NCBI RefSeq assembly: GCF_003289965.1
Contig: NZ_QMBQ01000005.1
Span: forward strand, 372,001 to 436,000
Direction of reading: 5' to 3'
DNA: 64,000 nucleotides
Source: Mesorhizobium atlanticum
GTDB taxonomy: Bacteria; Pseudomonadota; Alphaproteobacteria; Rhizobiales; Rhizobiaceae
Positions 1-9,036 of this stretch are shown one piece after another (position 1 is the stretch's first letter; each line of letters starts with the position of its first letter). Below the pieces are notes generated by a model, which did not search any database, had not been told where the DNA came from, and saw only the letters and a program-made list of their open reading frames with translations. A program made the position numbers and the translations under genes.

Positions 1-350
1 GCGGCGATCCTGGCATTGTCGTCGGCCGAGCAGCCGGTGGTGCCGATGACATGAACGATACGCGCCTGCGCGGCATAGCCGGCGAATTCGACGCTTGCGG
101 CCGGCGCGGTGAAATCGAGCACGCCGTCAGCCTTGGCGAAGGCCGGCAGCGGATCGTCGACGATCGGCACGTTGATGATGCCGATGCCGGCAAGCTCACC
201 GGCATCCTTGCCGAGATGCGGGGAGTCCGGCCGCTCGATCGCGGCTGCGACGCGCGCGCCGGGCATCGTGTGTATGGCGCGGATCAGCGTCTGGCCCATG
301 CGGCCCGCGGCGCCCACCACGACCAGGCCCATATCGCCGGCTTCGCTCAT
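1..350 (-). CDS. dapB: 4-hydroxy-tetrahydrodipicolinate reductase, 5' part only
   Basis: Reduces 4-hydroxy-tetrahydrodipicolinate with NAD(P)H in the diaminopimelate/lysine pathway in the cytoplasm. About 116 N-terminal residues are present; the gene runs off the left edge. The N-terminus shows the DapB Rossmann signature (GAAGRMGQTLI, about residues 13-23), then the conserved VLDFTAP and IGTTG segments. The start ATG at 350-348 overlaps the stop of the upstream ABC exporter (ATGA), so the two are translationally coupled. The identity is secure despite truncation; the C-terminal domain cannot be inspected. Confidence 0.93.
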   Translation of the reverse strand, partial: MSEAGDMGLVVVGAAGRMGQTLIRAIHTMPGARVAAAIERPDSPHLGKDAGELAGIGIINVPIVDDPLPAFAKADGVLDFTAPAASVEFAGYAAQARIVHVIGTTGCSADDNARIA

Positions 351-2218
351 GCGCTTCTCCTGACGGTCTTCTTGGCGCGGCTGCGCGGCGCCGGAGTTTG
401 GCCCGAAGTCTGGCTTGCCTTGGCGTCGTCGACAAGTCCCAGTCCCTTCTTGCCCTGGATCCTGTGGAAACGGGCATAGATGCTGTGCGGGTCGGCCATC
501 AGCGTCGCATGCGTGCCTTCTTCGACCAGCCTGCCCTCTTCCAGCACGATGATATGGTCGGCATTGACCACCGTCGACAGCCGGTGCGCGATCACGATCG
601 TCGTGCAGCCTTCCATGACATGGGTCAGCGCTTCCTGGACACGCGCCTCGGCCTCGTTGTCCAGCGCCGAGGTCGCCTCGTCGAGCAGCAGGATCGGCGC
701 CTGGCGCACGATGGCGCGGGCGATCGAGACGCGCTGGCGCTGGCCGCCCGACAGCGTCGAGCCGCCTTCGCCGACAGGCGTGTCGTAGCCTTGTGGCTGC
801 TGGCGGATGAACTCGTCGGCGGCGGCCAGCTTCGCCGCCTGCTCGATCTCGGCATCGGTGGCCGAGAGCCGGCCATAGCGGATGTTGTCGCGGATCGTGC
901 CTTCGAACAGGTAAGGCGCCTGCGAGACATAGGCGATCGACTGGCGCAGCGAGCGCTTCGTCACCTTCGAGATGTTCTGCCCGTCGACTTCGATCGAGCC
1001 CTTGTCGACGTCGTAGAAACGCTGCAGCAGCGCCACCAGCGTCGACTTGCCGGCGCCCGAGGCGCCGACGATCGCCGTTACCTTGCCGGCGGCGGCGGTG
1101 AAGCTCAGCTCCCGCAGCACCGGCATGTCGGGGCTGTAGCCGAAGGTCACGTCGTTGAAGCGCACCTCGCCCGTGGTGATTTTCGCATCGACCGCGTCGG
1201 GGGCATCCCCCTGCTTCGGCTTGAGGTCGAGCAGCTCGTAGATCATGCGCGCATTGACCAGCGCGCGTTCCATGCCGACCTGTGTGCGCGCCAGGCGTCG
1301 TGCCGGGTCGTAAGCCATGATCAACGCGGTGATGAAAGAGAAGACCGCGCCCGGCGGCTGCCCAAGATACAGCGCCCGGTAGCCGGAATAGGCGACCACG
1401 GCGGTGATGGCGAGACCGCCGAGTATCTCGGAAATCGGCGACAGCCGCTCCGCGACGCGGGCGATCTTGTTGTTACGCTGCTCGGCCGTTTCCGCCATGA
1501 TGCCGATGCGGCGCGCCAGCTCGTCCTCCAGCGTGAAGGCCTTGACGATGGCGATGCCTTGCGTGGCCTCCTGCACGGACCCGTTCAGCTGCGAATTGAT
1601 CAGCACGGATTCCCGGTTGATCTTGCGCAGTCGGCGGGTGATGTAGACGACGGCCCAGATCAGCGGCGGCCCGATCAGCAGCGAGCTCAGCGACAGCACC
1701 GGGTCCTGATAGATCATGACGCCGACGAGCGCGACCAGCGAGACCGCGTCGCGGCTGATCGAGGTCAGCGTCAGCGACAGCAGGTCGCGGATGCCGCCGA
1801 CATTCTCGTTGACCTGCGCCGCCAACCGGCCGGAACGCGTGTCGTTGAAGAAGTTGACGCCGAGCTTCATCAGATGATCGAAGACGCGCTTCTGGTAGCG
1901 GGCGACCAAATTGTTGCCGATCGTGGCCAGTGCCACCGCCTGGCCGTAGCCGGCGAAGCCGCGCAACAGGGAGGCCCCCATGAAACCGGCGCAGACCCAG
2001 AAGATCATGTCGCTGCGCCGCTCGACGAATATCCCATCGATCATCGGAGCCATGACCCATGCGAGGAAGGCAGTGGTACCGGAAACAATCAGGAGGCAAG
2101 AGATGGCGACGACATAGGTCCAGCGATATTCACCGCCGTTCTCGGCGAGGATGCGGCGCAGCACAGCCCTGACCTCAGCGGGCTGAACTTTCAGTTTGAG
2201 TGGATTTTGAACTGTCAA
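347..2218 (-). CDS. Type I ABC exporter, fused permease and ATPase (MsbA-like)
   Basis: A 623-aa half-transporter: six-helix transmembrane domain in roughly residues 35-330, then an ATPase domain with Walker A (GASGAGKST, about 385-393), signature LSGGQRQR (about 487), Walker B ILLLDEATSALD (about 509) and an H-loop (IAHRLS). Such proteins work as homodimers in the inner membrane and export lipids, peptides or drugs; the substrate cannot be read from sequence. The MsbA/LmrA branch is the closest match. The basic C-terminal tail (RSRAKKTVRRSA) is an extension. It overlaps dapB by 4 bases downstream; 124 bases separate it from glk upstream. Confidence 0.9.
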   Translation of the reverse strand: MTVQNPLKLKVQPAEVRAVLRRILAENGGEYRWTYVVAISCLLIVSGTTAFLAWVMAPMIDGIFVERRSDMIFWVCAGFMGASLLRGFAGYGQAVALATIGNNLVARYQKRVFDHLMKLGVNFFNDTRSGRLAAQVNENVGGIRDLLSLTLTSISRDAVSLVALVGVMIYQDPVLSLSSLLIGPPLIWAVVYITRRLRKINRESVLINSQLNGSVQEATQGIAIVKAFTLEDELARRIGIMAETAEQRNNKIARVAERLSPISEILGGLAITAVVAYSGYRALYLGQPPGAVFSFITALIMAYDPARRLARTQVGMERALVNARMIYELLDLKPKQGDAPDAVDAKITTGEVRFNDVTFGYSPDMPVLRELSFTAAAGKVTAIVGASGAGKSTLVALLQRFYDVDKGSIEVDGQNISKVTKRSLRQSIAYVSQAPYLFEGTIRDNIRYGRLSATDAEIEQAAKLAAADEFIRQQPQGYDTPVGEGGSTLSGGQRQRVSIARAIVRQAPILLLDEATSALDNEAEARVQEALTHVMEGCTTIVIAHRLSTVVNADHIIVLEEGRLVEEGTHATLMADPHSIYARFHRIQGKKGLGLVDDAKASQTSGQTPAPRSRAKKTVRRSA

Positions 2219-2342
2219 ATCGCGGGCGCTTCGTGGTTTGTCTAGGTGCCGGGCTGCGTTCCGGCACCCCTCTTAGCGCCCCGGCTACGGCTTGCCTATG
2301 GCGAAACTTCGTCGCGGCGGCCGATCGCGGGCCCAGGCGCCA

Positions 2343-3362
2343 TCATGCCCGCCAGTGCCGCCCGGCGATCTGCACGCCGAACAGCGAAGGCGTTCTGGCA
2401 TAGGCGGCAAGCCCAAGCAGCGCCGCCAGCGGATGGGTGATCACATAGACCGGCATTTCACGCATCAGCGCGCTGTGCGGCGCCTTGTCCTCGAAGGCGG
2501 CGCGGAAATTTCCGGCCTTCAGCGCCGGCACGATCTTCTGCGCGATGCCGCCGGTCAGGAACACGCCGCCCCGGCTCATGAACACCAGCGCCAGGTCACC
2601 GGCGGTTCGGCCGAGGCAGGTGACGAACAGCTCCAGCGCCTCCCCGGCCACCGCGTCGGTCTTGGCAAGCGCCGCGCCGGTGACCTCGGCCGGCGTCGTG
2701 AACGGCGTCGGCTTGCCGTCCGTCCTCGCCACGGCGCGATAGACATTGACCAGCCCGCGCCCGCACAGGATCTGCTCGCCGGAGATGCGGCCTTCGAGCT
2801 TGTCGATATGCGGGAACACCTCGAAGTCGCGCGGAGTGCGCGGTCCGATATCCATATGCCCGCCCTCGCCCGGCACCGGGATCCAGCGATCGAGCGCGTA
2901 GATCAGCCCGGCGACGCCCAGCCCGGTTCCAGGGCCGAGCACGACGCGGCTCGCATTGGGCTCCGGCGTGCCGCCGCCGATCTTTTCCATATGCTCTTCG
3001 CCGAGCGCCACCACGGCCAGCGCCTGCGCCTCGAAATCGTTGAGCACCACGACCTCGCTCAGGCCCAGATTGGCGATCATCTGCCGGGGTTTCACGACCC
3101 AGGGGCAGTTGGTGAGCGGAATCTCGTCGCCGTCGACCGGCCCGGCGATCGCCAGCACCGCCGAATTCGGCTGGACCGACGAACGATCAAGCACCGCCGC
3201 CTGGATCGCGTCGTCGATGGTCTTGAAATTCGCCGTCTGGACGATCTGCGGCTCGGTCGCCTCCGAATTGGCGTCGAGCACGATCGAGAAGCGCGCATTG
3301 GTGCCGCCAATGTCGCCGATCAGGACCGGAAACCGCAGCGCTGTCTCGTTCTCGCTTGGCAT
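2343..3362 (-). CDS. glk: Glucokinase
   Basis: ATP-dependent phosphorylation of glucose to glucose-6-phosphate. A 339-aa protein of the bacterial Glk (not ROK) family: phosphate-binding motif LIGDIGGTNARF near the N-terminus, LNDFEAQALA with the catalytic aspartate, a GPGTGLGVA segment and PGEGGHMDIGP. I chose the ATG at 3362 (MPSENETALRF), which gives normal family length; an in-frame ATG at 3398 would add 12 unusual residues. It appears monocistronic, between an ABC exporter and mepA on the same strand. Confidence 0.92.
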   Translation of the reverse strand: MPSENETALRFPVLIGDIGGTNARFSIVLDANSEATEPQIVQTANFKTIDDAIQAAVLDRSSVQPNSAVLAIAGPVDGDEIPLTNCPWVVKPRQMIANLGLSEVVVLNDFEAQALAVVALGEEHMEKIGGGTPEPNASRVVLGPGTGLGVAGLIYALDRWIPVPGEGGHMDIGPRTPRDFEVFPHIDKLEGRISGEQILCGRGLVNVYRAVARTDGKPTPFTTPAEVTGAALAKTDAVAGEALELFVTCLGRTAGDLALVFMSRGGVFLTGGIAQKIVPALKAGNFRAAFEDKAPHSALMREMPVYVITHPLAALLGLAAYARTPSLFGVQIAGRHWRA

Positions 3363-3512
3363 TTTTCTCGCGCGTCCCCGTTCGTGGCCTTCCGCCATCC
3401 GTCTGTTCGTTGAACTAGCGCATGGGCTTGCAAAGGGGAAGCGGCTTCGCTCCCGGGTCTCACCACCCTTCCAGCGTCGGCTACCTTGACGATTGGACGC
3501 CTGGCTCCGACG

Positions 3513-4595
3513 TCAGTTCCCTGGCCTGGGCCTTGGCAGCGGAATGCCGATCTTGGGCGTCGGCGCGAAAGCGCTCGCCGCCGCCGGCATCGCGGCGTTG
3601 CCGCTGGAGATCGTCTCCGCCGGCTCGCTCGGCTGCGGCTCGGCCACGGCGACCGCGGCGGCGGTGCCGCCCTGGTAGGTCACGGCCGCCAGCGACGGCG
3701 CATCCGTCGCGGCGAGCACCGCCTGGCACTCTTTCGGCAGATTGGCCATTGTCATCAGGTCGCGGGCCTTGGGCGCATCGGGGTTCTTGTTGGGCCGCCA
3801 CGGCTCCTCGGTGAACCACCAGGCCAGCGGCTTGCCGCAGCCGTCATCCGCGGGCGTCGCCTCCTGCCCCTTGCAACCGGGCGAGCCCGGCTGGCAGCCG
3901 ATGCGCATGTGGAAGTGATAGTCATGCCCCCAGAACGGCCGGATCTTGCGCAGCCAGGAACGGTCGCCGGTGACGGTGTCGCAGAGCTTCTTCTTGATGC
4001 CGGGATTGACCAGGATGCGCTCGACTTCCGGATAGCTCGCCGCGCGCTTGAGCAGCCTTGTGTGCGCCGGCGTCCACAGCGCGTCCTTCACCAGATGCGT
4101 CTTCTCGTCGACCATCAGCGTGGCGCTCATCGATTCGCGTTGCGCCATGGTCAGCGGCCGCTTCGGCATCGGCGTCAGCCAGATGTCGGCGTCGAGCCCG
4201 ATCTGATGCGAGGCATGGCCGGTCATCATCGGTCCGCCGCGCGGCTGCGAGACGTCGCCGACCAGAAGCCCTGGCCAGCCATCGGCTGCCGCGTCCCGCG
4301 AGAGTTTCTCGATCAGCGCGATCATGGCCGGATGACCCCAGCGGCGGTTGCGCGAGGGGCGCATCACTTCCCAGGTAGGCCCGTCCATGGGCAGGGCGAC
4401 GCCGCCGGCGAAGCAGCCCTTGGAGTAGAAACCGAAGGATTGCGCGGGCACCACCGCCGGCAGTTTCTTGGCGCCGAACAGGTCCTTGGCGCGCGGTTCG
4501 GCCGAAATCGCGGCCGCCGCCAGCGCGGCCAAGGTCACCAGCGCCAGCGCGGCGGTCAGGAACGGCTTCCTGTCGGGCAGCGATCGCAAATTCAT
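3513..4595 (-). CDS. mepA: Penicillin-insensitive murein endopeptidase (LAS-type metallopeptidase)
   Basis: Periplasmic peptidase that cleaves D-alanyl-meso-diaminopimelyl cross-links in peptidoglycan. 360 aa with an N-terminal signal segment (residues 10-32, Ala/Leu rich). MepA motifs include a serine/glycine-rich GPMMTGHASHQIGLDADIW block containing the zinc ligands His and Asp, and HDYHFHMR near residue 215 with the third ligand and catalytic histidine. The first 280 residues match the E. coli enzyme in length; the remaining tail of about 70 residues is Ala/Pro/Glu rich and probably disordered. 97 bases separate it from the upstream SDR gene on the same strand. Confidence 0.93.
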   Translation of the reverse strand: MNLRSLPDRKPFLTAALALVTLAALAAAAISAEPRAKDLFGAKKLPAVVPAQSFGFYSKGCFAGGVALPMDGPTWEVMRPSRNRRWGHPAMIALIEKLSRDAAADGWPGLLVGDVSQPRGGPMMTGHASHQIGLDADIWLTPMPKRPLTMAQRESMSATLMVDEKTHLVKDALWTPAHTRLLKRAASYPEVERILVNPGIKKKLCDTVTGDRSWLRKIRPFWGHDYHFHMRIGCQPGSPGCKGQEATPADDGCGKPLAWWFTEEPWRPNKNPDAPKARDLMTMANLPKECQAVLAATDAPSLAAVTYQGGTAAAVAVAEPQPSEPAETISSGNAAMPAAASAFAPTPKIGIPLPRPRPGN

Positions 4596-4692
4596 CAGGC
4601 CGGATCCCTCTCCAGTCTATCTCCTTGCCGCGCGCTTAGGCGAACCCGGTCAGGAACGAATCATACCACGCTGCGCGTCCCGCATCGATCCT

Positions 4693-5595
4693 TCAGTCCC
4701 TCATCGGGCTGCGCGGCTCCCCGTCCCGCCAGTTGCCTTCGGCCCACATCCGCTCCAGCGCCACCCGGTAGTTCGGGAACCGGAAGCGATAGCCGGCCGC
4801 CTTGATCGCCTTGTTGGCGACGCGCTTGTTCTCGCCATAGAAAGACCGCGCCATGGGCGAAAGTTGGGCGGTCTCGAAGGGAATTTCGGGCGGCGGCTCG
4901 ACGCCCATCAGCCCGGCGGCGTAAGCCACGACATCCTGCGGCGGCGCCGGCTCGTCGTCGGTGACGTTGAAGATGCCGCCGAGGTTGTTGCCGGCGAGGT
5001 GCCGGAGCGCGCCGGCGATGTCGTCGCAATGGATGCGGTTGAACACCTGCCCCGGCTTGACCAGCCGCCGCGCCGTGCCCTCCTCGAGATTGGCGAGCGC
5101 ATTGCGGCCGGGCCCGTAAATGCCGGAAAGCCGCAGCACTGCCGCCGGCTTTCCGATCTCGCGGCCAAGCGCCAGCCATTCCTGTTCGGCCGCCACCCGC
5201 ATCACCGAGCGCTTCGACACCGGCCGGCAGTTGCTGGTCTCGTCCACCCAGGCGCCGCCATGGTCGCCATAGACGCCGACGGTGGAGAGATAGGCGATCC
5301 ATTCCAGTGCCGGCATCTTTTCCTTGAGCGCATCGCCGGCGGCGTTGAGCACCGGGTCGCCGGCCTCGTCGGGAGCGACCGACACGACGAGATGCGTGGT
5401 CCTGGCGAGCGCATCGCCGAGCTCAGGCGACAGCGCGCCATCGAATTGCAGTGGCTCGATGCCGGCCGATCGCAGCGTCGCGAACTTTTCCGGCGCCCGG
5501 GTCGTGCCGGAGATCGGCACGCGCTGCCCGTTGGCCCGCGCGAAAGCCTTGCCGGAATAGCCGGCGCCAAAGATGAAGAAGCGTTTCTCGCTCAT
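4693..5595 (-). CDS. NAD(P)-dependent epimerase/SDR-family protein (YeeZ-like)
   Basis: A 300-aa extended-SDR Rossmann protein. The nucleotide-binding motif is FIFGAGYSGKAFA at the N-terminus. AYLSTVGVYGDHGG carries the YxxxK-region equivalent, with YG replacing the classic catalytic spacing, and LRLSGIYGPGRN is typical of NAD-dependent epimerase/dehydratases. Substrate unknown. I chose the ATG at 5595 because it follows a good ribosome site (GAAGGAG) and because an ATG at 5802 would run back into queG. It lies 13 bases after queG and is probably its operon partner. Confidence 0.82.
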   Translation of the reverse strand: MSEKRFFIFGAGYSGKAFARANGQRVPISGTTRAPEKFATLRSAGIEPLQFDGALSPELGDALARTTHLVVSVAPDEAGDPVLNAAGDALKEKMPALEWIAYLSTVGVYGDHGGAWVDETSNCRPVSKRSVMRVAAEQEWLALGREIGKPAAVLRLSGIYGPGRNALANLEEGTARRLVKPGQVFNRIHCDDIAGALRHLAGNNLGGIFNVTDDEPAPPQDVVAYAAGLMGVEPPPEIPFETAQLSPMARSFYGENKRVANKAIKAAGYRFRFPNYRVALERMWAEGNWRDGEPRSPMRD

Positions 5596-5608
5596 CGATG
5601 AATCTCCT

Positions 5609-6760
5609 TCAATCGGCCTTCGCCGGTTTTGCCAGCGACGCCAGCCACTCGTCACGGACCGCCGCATCGGTCTCGGTCTTCGAGGCGGTGGCGGCAAGCT
5701 CGCCAAATTCGCGGTCGGACAGCAGTCGCGACAGGGCCCAGATTGCCGCACCTCGCACCAGTGGCGAGGCGTCGCGCAGCAGGCCACGCACGCCAGGTGC
5801 AAGCGATGCGTCGCCCGAATTGCCCGCCGCGATCAGCACGTTGCGGACAAAACGGTCGCGGCCGATGCGCTTGATGGGCGAGCCCGAGAAGAAGGCGCGG
5901 AACGCCGCGTCGTCGAGGGCGAGCAGCTCCGACAGCGGCGGCTCGCGCAAATCCTCGCGCGCGGCAAGCTTCGCCTCGGATGCCGCGCTGGCGAACTTGT
6001 TCCACGGGCAGGCGGCCAGGCAATCGTCGCAGCCATAGATCCGGTTGCCGATCTTGTCGCGGAATTCGCGCGGGATTGGTCCCTTGTTCTCGATGGTGAG
6101 GTAGGAGATGCAGCGCCGCGCATCGATCCGGTATGGCGCCGGAAACGCATCGGTCGGGCAGGCGTCGAGGCAGGCGCGGCAGGAACCGCAATGGTCGATC
6201 TCGGCCTTGTCCGGCTCAAGCTCAGCCGTGGTGAAGATCGTGCCGAGGAACAGCCAGGAACCGTGCGCGCGGCTGACCAGATTGGTGTGCTTGCCCTGCC
6301 AGCCGAGGCCGGCGGCCTCGGCAAGAGGCTTTTCCATCACCGGCGCCGTATCGACGAACACTTTGACGTCGCCGCCGGCCTTTGCCACGATCTTGCCGGC
6401 GATCTCCTTCAGCCGGCCCTTCATCACGTCGTGATAGTCGCGGTTCTGCGCATAGACCGAGATCGCGCCGCGGTTGCGCTTTTCGAGGATACCGCGCGGG
6501 TCATGGTCAGGCCCATAATTCATCGCCAAAACGACGATCGAGCGCACCTCTGGCCACAGCGTCGAGGGCTCGGCGCGACGCTCAAGCGTCTCGGCGATCC
6601 ACGCCATCGAGCCGTGGAAACCGTCGGCGATGAATTCGGCGAGCCTTGCCGGCGCCAGCGGGATCGCGTCCGGCCGCGTCACGGCGACCGCCTCGAAGCC
6701 GGCGCGGCGCGCCTCCGCCTCGATCAGCGCGCGCAGGTTTTCAGAAGTCGAGATCCGCAT
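5609..6760 (-). CDS. queG: Epoxyqueuosine reductase
   Basis: Catalyses the last step of queuosine biosynthesis, reducing epoxyqueuosine to queuosine in tRNA with a cobalamin and two 4Fe-4S clusters. 383 aa with an N-terminal cobalamin-binding domain (VLAMNYGPDHDPRG, the AEAAGLGWQGKHTN segment). The ferredoxin-type clusters are CGSCRACLDACPTDAF and, further on, CDDCLAACPW. The C-terminal HEAT-like region (residues about 300-375) is present. The start ATG (6760) lies inside the end of the upstream GST-fold gene (20-base overlap), so they are co-transcribed. Confidence 0.95.
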   Translation of the reverse strand: MRISTSENLRALIEAEARRAGFEAVAVTRPDAIPLAPARLAEFIADGFHGSMAWIAETLERRAEPSTLWPEVRSIVVLAMNYGPDHDPRGILEKRNRGAISVYAQNRDYHDVMKGRLKEIAGKIVAKAGGDVKVFVDTAPVMEKPLAEAAGLGWQGKHTNLVSRAHGSWLFLGTIFTTAELEPDKAEIDHCGSCRACLDACPTDAFPAPYRIDARRCISYLTIENKGPIPREFRDKIGNRIYGCDDCLAACPWNKFASAASEAKLAAREDLREPPLSELLALDDAAFRAFFSGSPIKRIGRDRFVRNVLIAAGNSGDASLAPGVRGLLRDASPLVRGAAIWALSRLLSDREFGELAATASKTETDAAVRDEWLASLAKPAKAD

Positions 6761-7433
6761 AATGCGACACCGGCGACAGGCCGCGAACCCGGTCGGAAAG
6801 CAGCGGCCGGAACGACGGCCGCGATTTCACCCGCGTGTACCATTCGCGCGCGGCGCTGTGTTCGCGCCAGTCGATCTCACCGAGGTAATCGAGCACCGAA
6901 AGCGTCGCCGCCGCGGCGAGGTCGGCATAGGTCACCTTGTTGCCGGCCAGCCAATGGCGCGTGCCGGCGAGCCAGTTGGTGTATTTCATGTGCTGGCGGA
7001 TGTTGGCGCGCGCGGCGCGGATCGCGGCCGAGTCCGGCGAGCCGCCGCCGGCGGTTTCCGGCATCACCGGCTTCAGCACGCGCTCGCGCACCAGGTGGCG
7101 GGTGACCTCGCTTTCGGCCTTCGCCAGGTACCAGTCGGTCAGCCGGCGGATTTCGGCGCGCTGCATCGGGTCCTCGGCGAACAGCCGCTTGTCGCGCTTC
7201 AAGACGCCCCGCGTCTCGTCGAGATATTCCGCGATCACCATGGCGCCGACGATCGGCACGTCGCCTTCGGCGAGCAGGATCGGCAGCGTCCCGGCCGGGT
7301 TCAGCGCCAGGAACTCCTTGCGCCGCGTCCACGGCTTTTCCTCGATCAGCGCCAGTTCCTCGCCATACTCGCCGAAAGCGAGGCGCACGAACCGGCAGGT
7401 GGCGAACATGGGATGGTGGAAAAGCGTCAGCAT
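6741..7433 (-). CDS. fzlA: GST-fold protein, probable FzlA-type cell-division factor
   Basis: 230 aa with a glutathione S-transferase fold: N-terminal thioredoxin domain (LFHHPMFATCRFVRLAFGE, LNPAGTLPILL) and an all-helical C-terminal domain. In Caulobacter the GST-like FzlA binds FtsZ and drives constriction. The acidic/aromatic C-terminal end HYADLDF and the EKPW segment near residue 33 resemble that group as I remember it, but this is recall rather than an alignment. It could equally be an ordinary GST. It overlaps queG and is first in a queG-SDR operon. The symbol is tentative. Confidence 0.55.
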   Translation of the reverse strand: MLTLFHHPMFATCRFVRLAFGEYGEELALIEEKPWTRRKEFLALNPAGTLPILLAEGDVPIVGAMVIAEYLDETRGVLKRDKRLFAEDPMQRAEIRRLTDWYLAKAESEVTRHLVRERVLKPVMPETAGGGSPDSAAIRAARANIRQHMKYTNWLAGTRHWLAGNKVTYADLAAAATLSVLDYLGEIDWREHSAAREWYTRVKSRPSFRPLLSDRVRGLSPVSHYADLDF

Positions 7434-7572
7434 GGTTCCGCGATGATAGGGCGCACTGGCGAATCGTTAACGGCGCCGGTAAGTCTTGGCCGCCCGATTC
7501 CAGGGACTGTCATGGTGTTGCGACCTATAGGGGCACTTCCGCCCCATGACAAGCAAACCCTTCCTCCCCTCG

Positions 7573-7621
7573 GAGCATGATGTCGTCCGAAAATCGCTTC
7601 ACACTTTTCGGCATCATGCTC
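7573..7621. repeat. Intergenic palindrome (GAGCATGATG...CATCATGCTC)
   Basis: A 49-bp imperfect palindrome whose ends are GAGCATGATG and CATCATGCTC, with a second inner pairing CCGAAAA/TTTTCGG. It lies 28 bases before uppP and is related in plan to the palindromes at 8988-9036 and 52151-52200. It is a rhizobial intergenic repeat rather than a clear terminator, having no T-tract. Confidence 0.7.
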
Positions 7622-7649
7622 TAGCCGTCATTCGAACCGAGAGGTTGCC

Positions 7650-8456
7650 ATGGAAAGCCAGACCATCGTCGAAGCGCTGCTGCTTGGGCTTTTGGAGGGC
7701 CTGACCGAGTTCATCCCAGTGTCCTCGACCGGCCACATCCTGCTTGCCGGCCATTTCCTCGGCTTCCATTCCACCGGCAAGGCCTTCGAGATCCTGATCC
7801 AGCTCGGCGCGATCCTGGCGATCCTCAGCGTCTATTTCGGCAAGCTCTGGCAGATGCTGGTCAAGCTGCCCAGCGATCCGCAGACCCGGCATTTCGTCAT
7901 CGGCATCCTGATCGCCTTCCTGCCGGCGGCGGTCATCGGCGCGCTGGCGCATGATTTCATCAAGACCATCCTGTTCGAATCGCCAAAACTGATCTGCATC
8001 ATGCTGATCATCGGCGGCGTGGTGCTGCTCGTCGTCGACCGCATCAACTTCAAGCCCGTGCATCACGACGTCGAGCGCTTCCCGTTGAGCGTCTATCTCA
8101 AGATCGGCCTGTTCCAGTGCCTGTCGCTGATCCCCGGCACCTCGCGCTCCGGCTCGACCATCGTCGGCGCGCTGCTGATGGGCGTCGACAAGCGCGCGGC
8201 GGCGGAATTCTCCTTTTTCCTCGCCATGCCCACCATGGTCGGCGCCTTCGCCTTCGACCTCTTCAAGAACCGCAACGTTCTGACCTCGGCCGACCTGCCG
8301 ATCATTTCCGTCGGCTTCATCGCCGCCTTCGTCGCCGCGCTGATCGTCGTGCGCTTCCTGCTCGATTACGTCTCGAAGAGGGGCTATTCGCTGTTCGGCT
8401 GGTGGCGGCTTGTGGTGGGTATCGCGGGGCTGGCGGCGTTGATGGTTTGGGGGTGA
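7650..8456 (+). CDS. uppP: Undecaprenyl-diphosphatase
   Basis: Inner-membrane phosphatase that recycles undecaprenyl diphosphate to the monophosphate lipid carrier for cell-wall synthesis, and confers bacitracin tolerance. 268 aa with about eight membrane segments. The two family signatures are visible: EGLTEFIPVSSTGH near residue 13 and PGTSRSGSTI near residue 160 (catalytic Ser/Arg loop). It has a ribosome site (GAGAGG) before the ATG, stands alone, and is divergent from the fzlA-queG operon. Confidence 0.95.
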   Translation: MESQTIVEALLLGLLEGLTEFIPVSSTGHILLAGHFLGFHSTGKAFEILIQLGAILAILSVYFGKLWQMLVKLPSDPQTRHFVIGILIAFLPAAVIGALAHDFIKTILFESPKLICIMLIIGGVVLLVVDRINFKPVHHDVERFPLSVYLKIGLFQCLSLIPGTSRSGSTIVGALLMGVDKRAAAEFSFFLAMPTMVGAFAFDLFKNRNVLTSADLPIISVGFIAAFVAALIVVRFLLDYVSKRGYSLFGWWRLVVGIAGLAALMVWG

Positions 8457-8457
8457 A

Positions 8458-8597
8458 CCTTACCCTCGCCCTCGAGGGGGAGGGTCGATCCTCAAAGCGG
8501 ATCGGGGTGGGGGCCGCGCCAAACCCCCGCCCCGGTTCGCCAGCGACGCTTCTCGTCGCTTGCTCGCCGACCCTCCCCACAAGGGGGAGGGTAAGCC
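8458..8597. repeat. Intergenic palindromic element, CCCTCxxCCC type
   Basis: The stretch between uppP and yraN consists of inverted halves: GGGGGAGGGT on the left and ACCCTCCCCACAAGGGGGAGGG on the right, around a GC-rich centre. It belongs to the same broad class as the elements at 13107, 28108, 31103 and 62568. No coding potential is apparent. Confidence 0.65.
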
Positions 8598-8599
8598 CT

Positions 8600-8977
8600 T
8601 CAATTCCGTCCATAAAACGCATTCTCGACATGCACCGGCCAGCGCCAGGGCAGCACCGCCACCATGTCGAAACGCATCGAAAGCCGTCCGTAATCCGGCT
8701 GGCGCGACAGCCAGATATCCGCAGCGCCCTCGATGCGGCGCTCCGATTCATGGCCGATCGCCTCCATCGCCTCGATCAGCGTGCGGCGCGCCTTGACCTC
8801 GACGAACAGCACGAGGTCGCCACGCCTGGCGATCAGGTCGATCTCGCCGAGCCTGGTGCGGTGGCGGCGGGCAAGGATGCGGTAGCCCTTCAGCATCAGC
8901 GCCAGCGCCGCCAGCCATTCGCCGCGATGACCGCGCCGATAGGCCTTGCGGCGATGGCTGACCGTGCGCTCAGCCAT
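8600..8977 (-). CDS. YraN family (UPF0102) predicted nuclease-fold protein
   Basis: 125 aa. The UPF0102 hallmark is present: RRHRTRLGEIDLIARRGDLVLFVEVKAR, a PD-(D/E)XK-like core with GEIDLI and VEVK. Function is unproven in the family; it commonly sits next to rsmI, as it does here. The ATG at 8977 (MAERTVSHRRK) is preferred. The longer reading from 9019 runs through an intergenic palindrome (8988-9036) and has no family support. Confidence 0.85.
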   Translation of the reverse strand: MAERTVSHRRKAYRRGHRGEWLAALALMLKGYRILARRHRTRLGEIDLIARRGDLVLFVEVKARRTLIEAMEAIGHESERRIEGAADIWLSRQPDYGRLSMRFDMVAVLPWRWPVHVENAFYGRN

Positions 8978-8987
8978 CTTTTTGCTC

Positions 8988-9036
8988 GACCATGATCTTT
9001 TCCAAAAACCAGTGTCCACTTTTTGGGATCATGGTC
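8988..9036. repeat. Intergenic palindrome (GACCATGATC...GATCATGGTC)
   Basis: Ends GACCATGATC and GATCATGGTC pair, with inner CCAAAAA/TTTTTGG pairing. It covers the last codons and stop of rsmI, so the repeat contributes the C-terminus of that protein. Same class as 7573-7621. Confidence 0.7.

Noticed and set aside
2292..3413. 373-aa plus-strand frame opposite glk
   Set aside because: Glucokinase motifs on the minus strand explain the region; the antisense frame has no family features.
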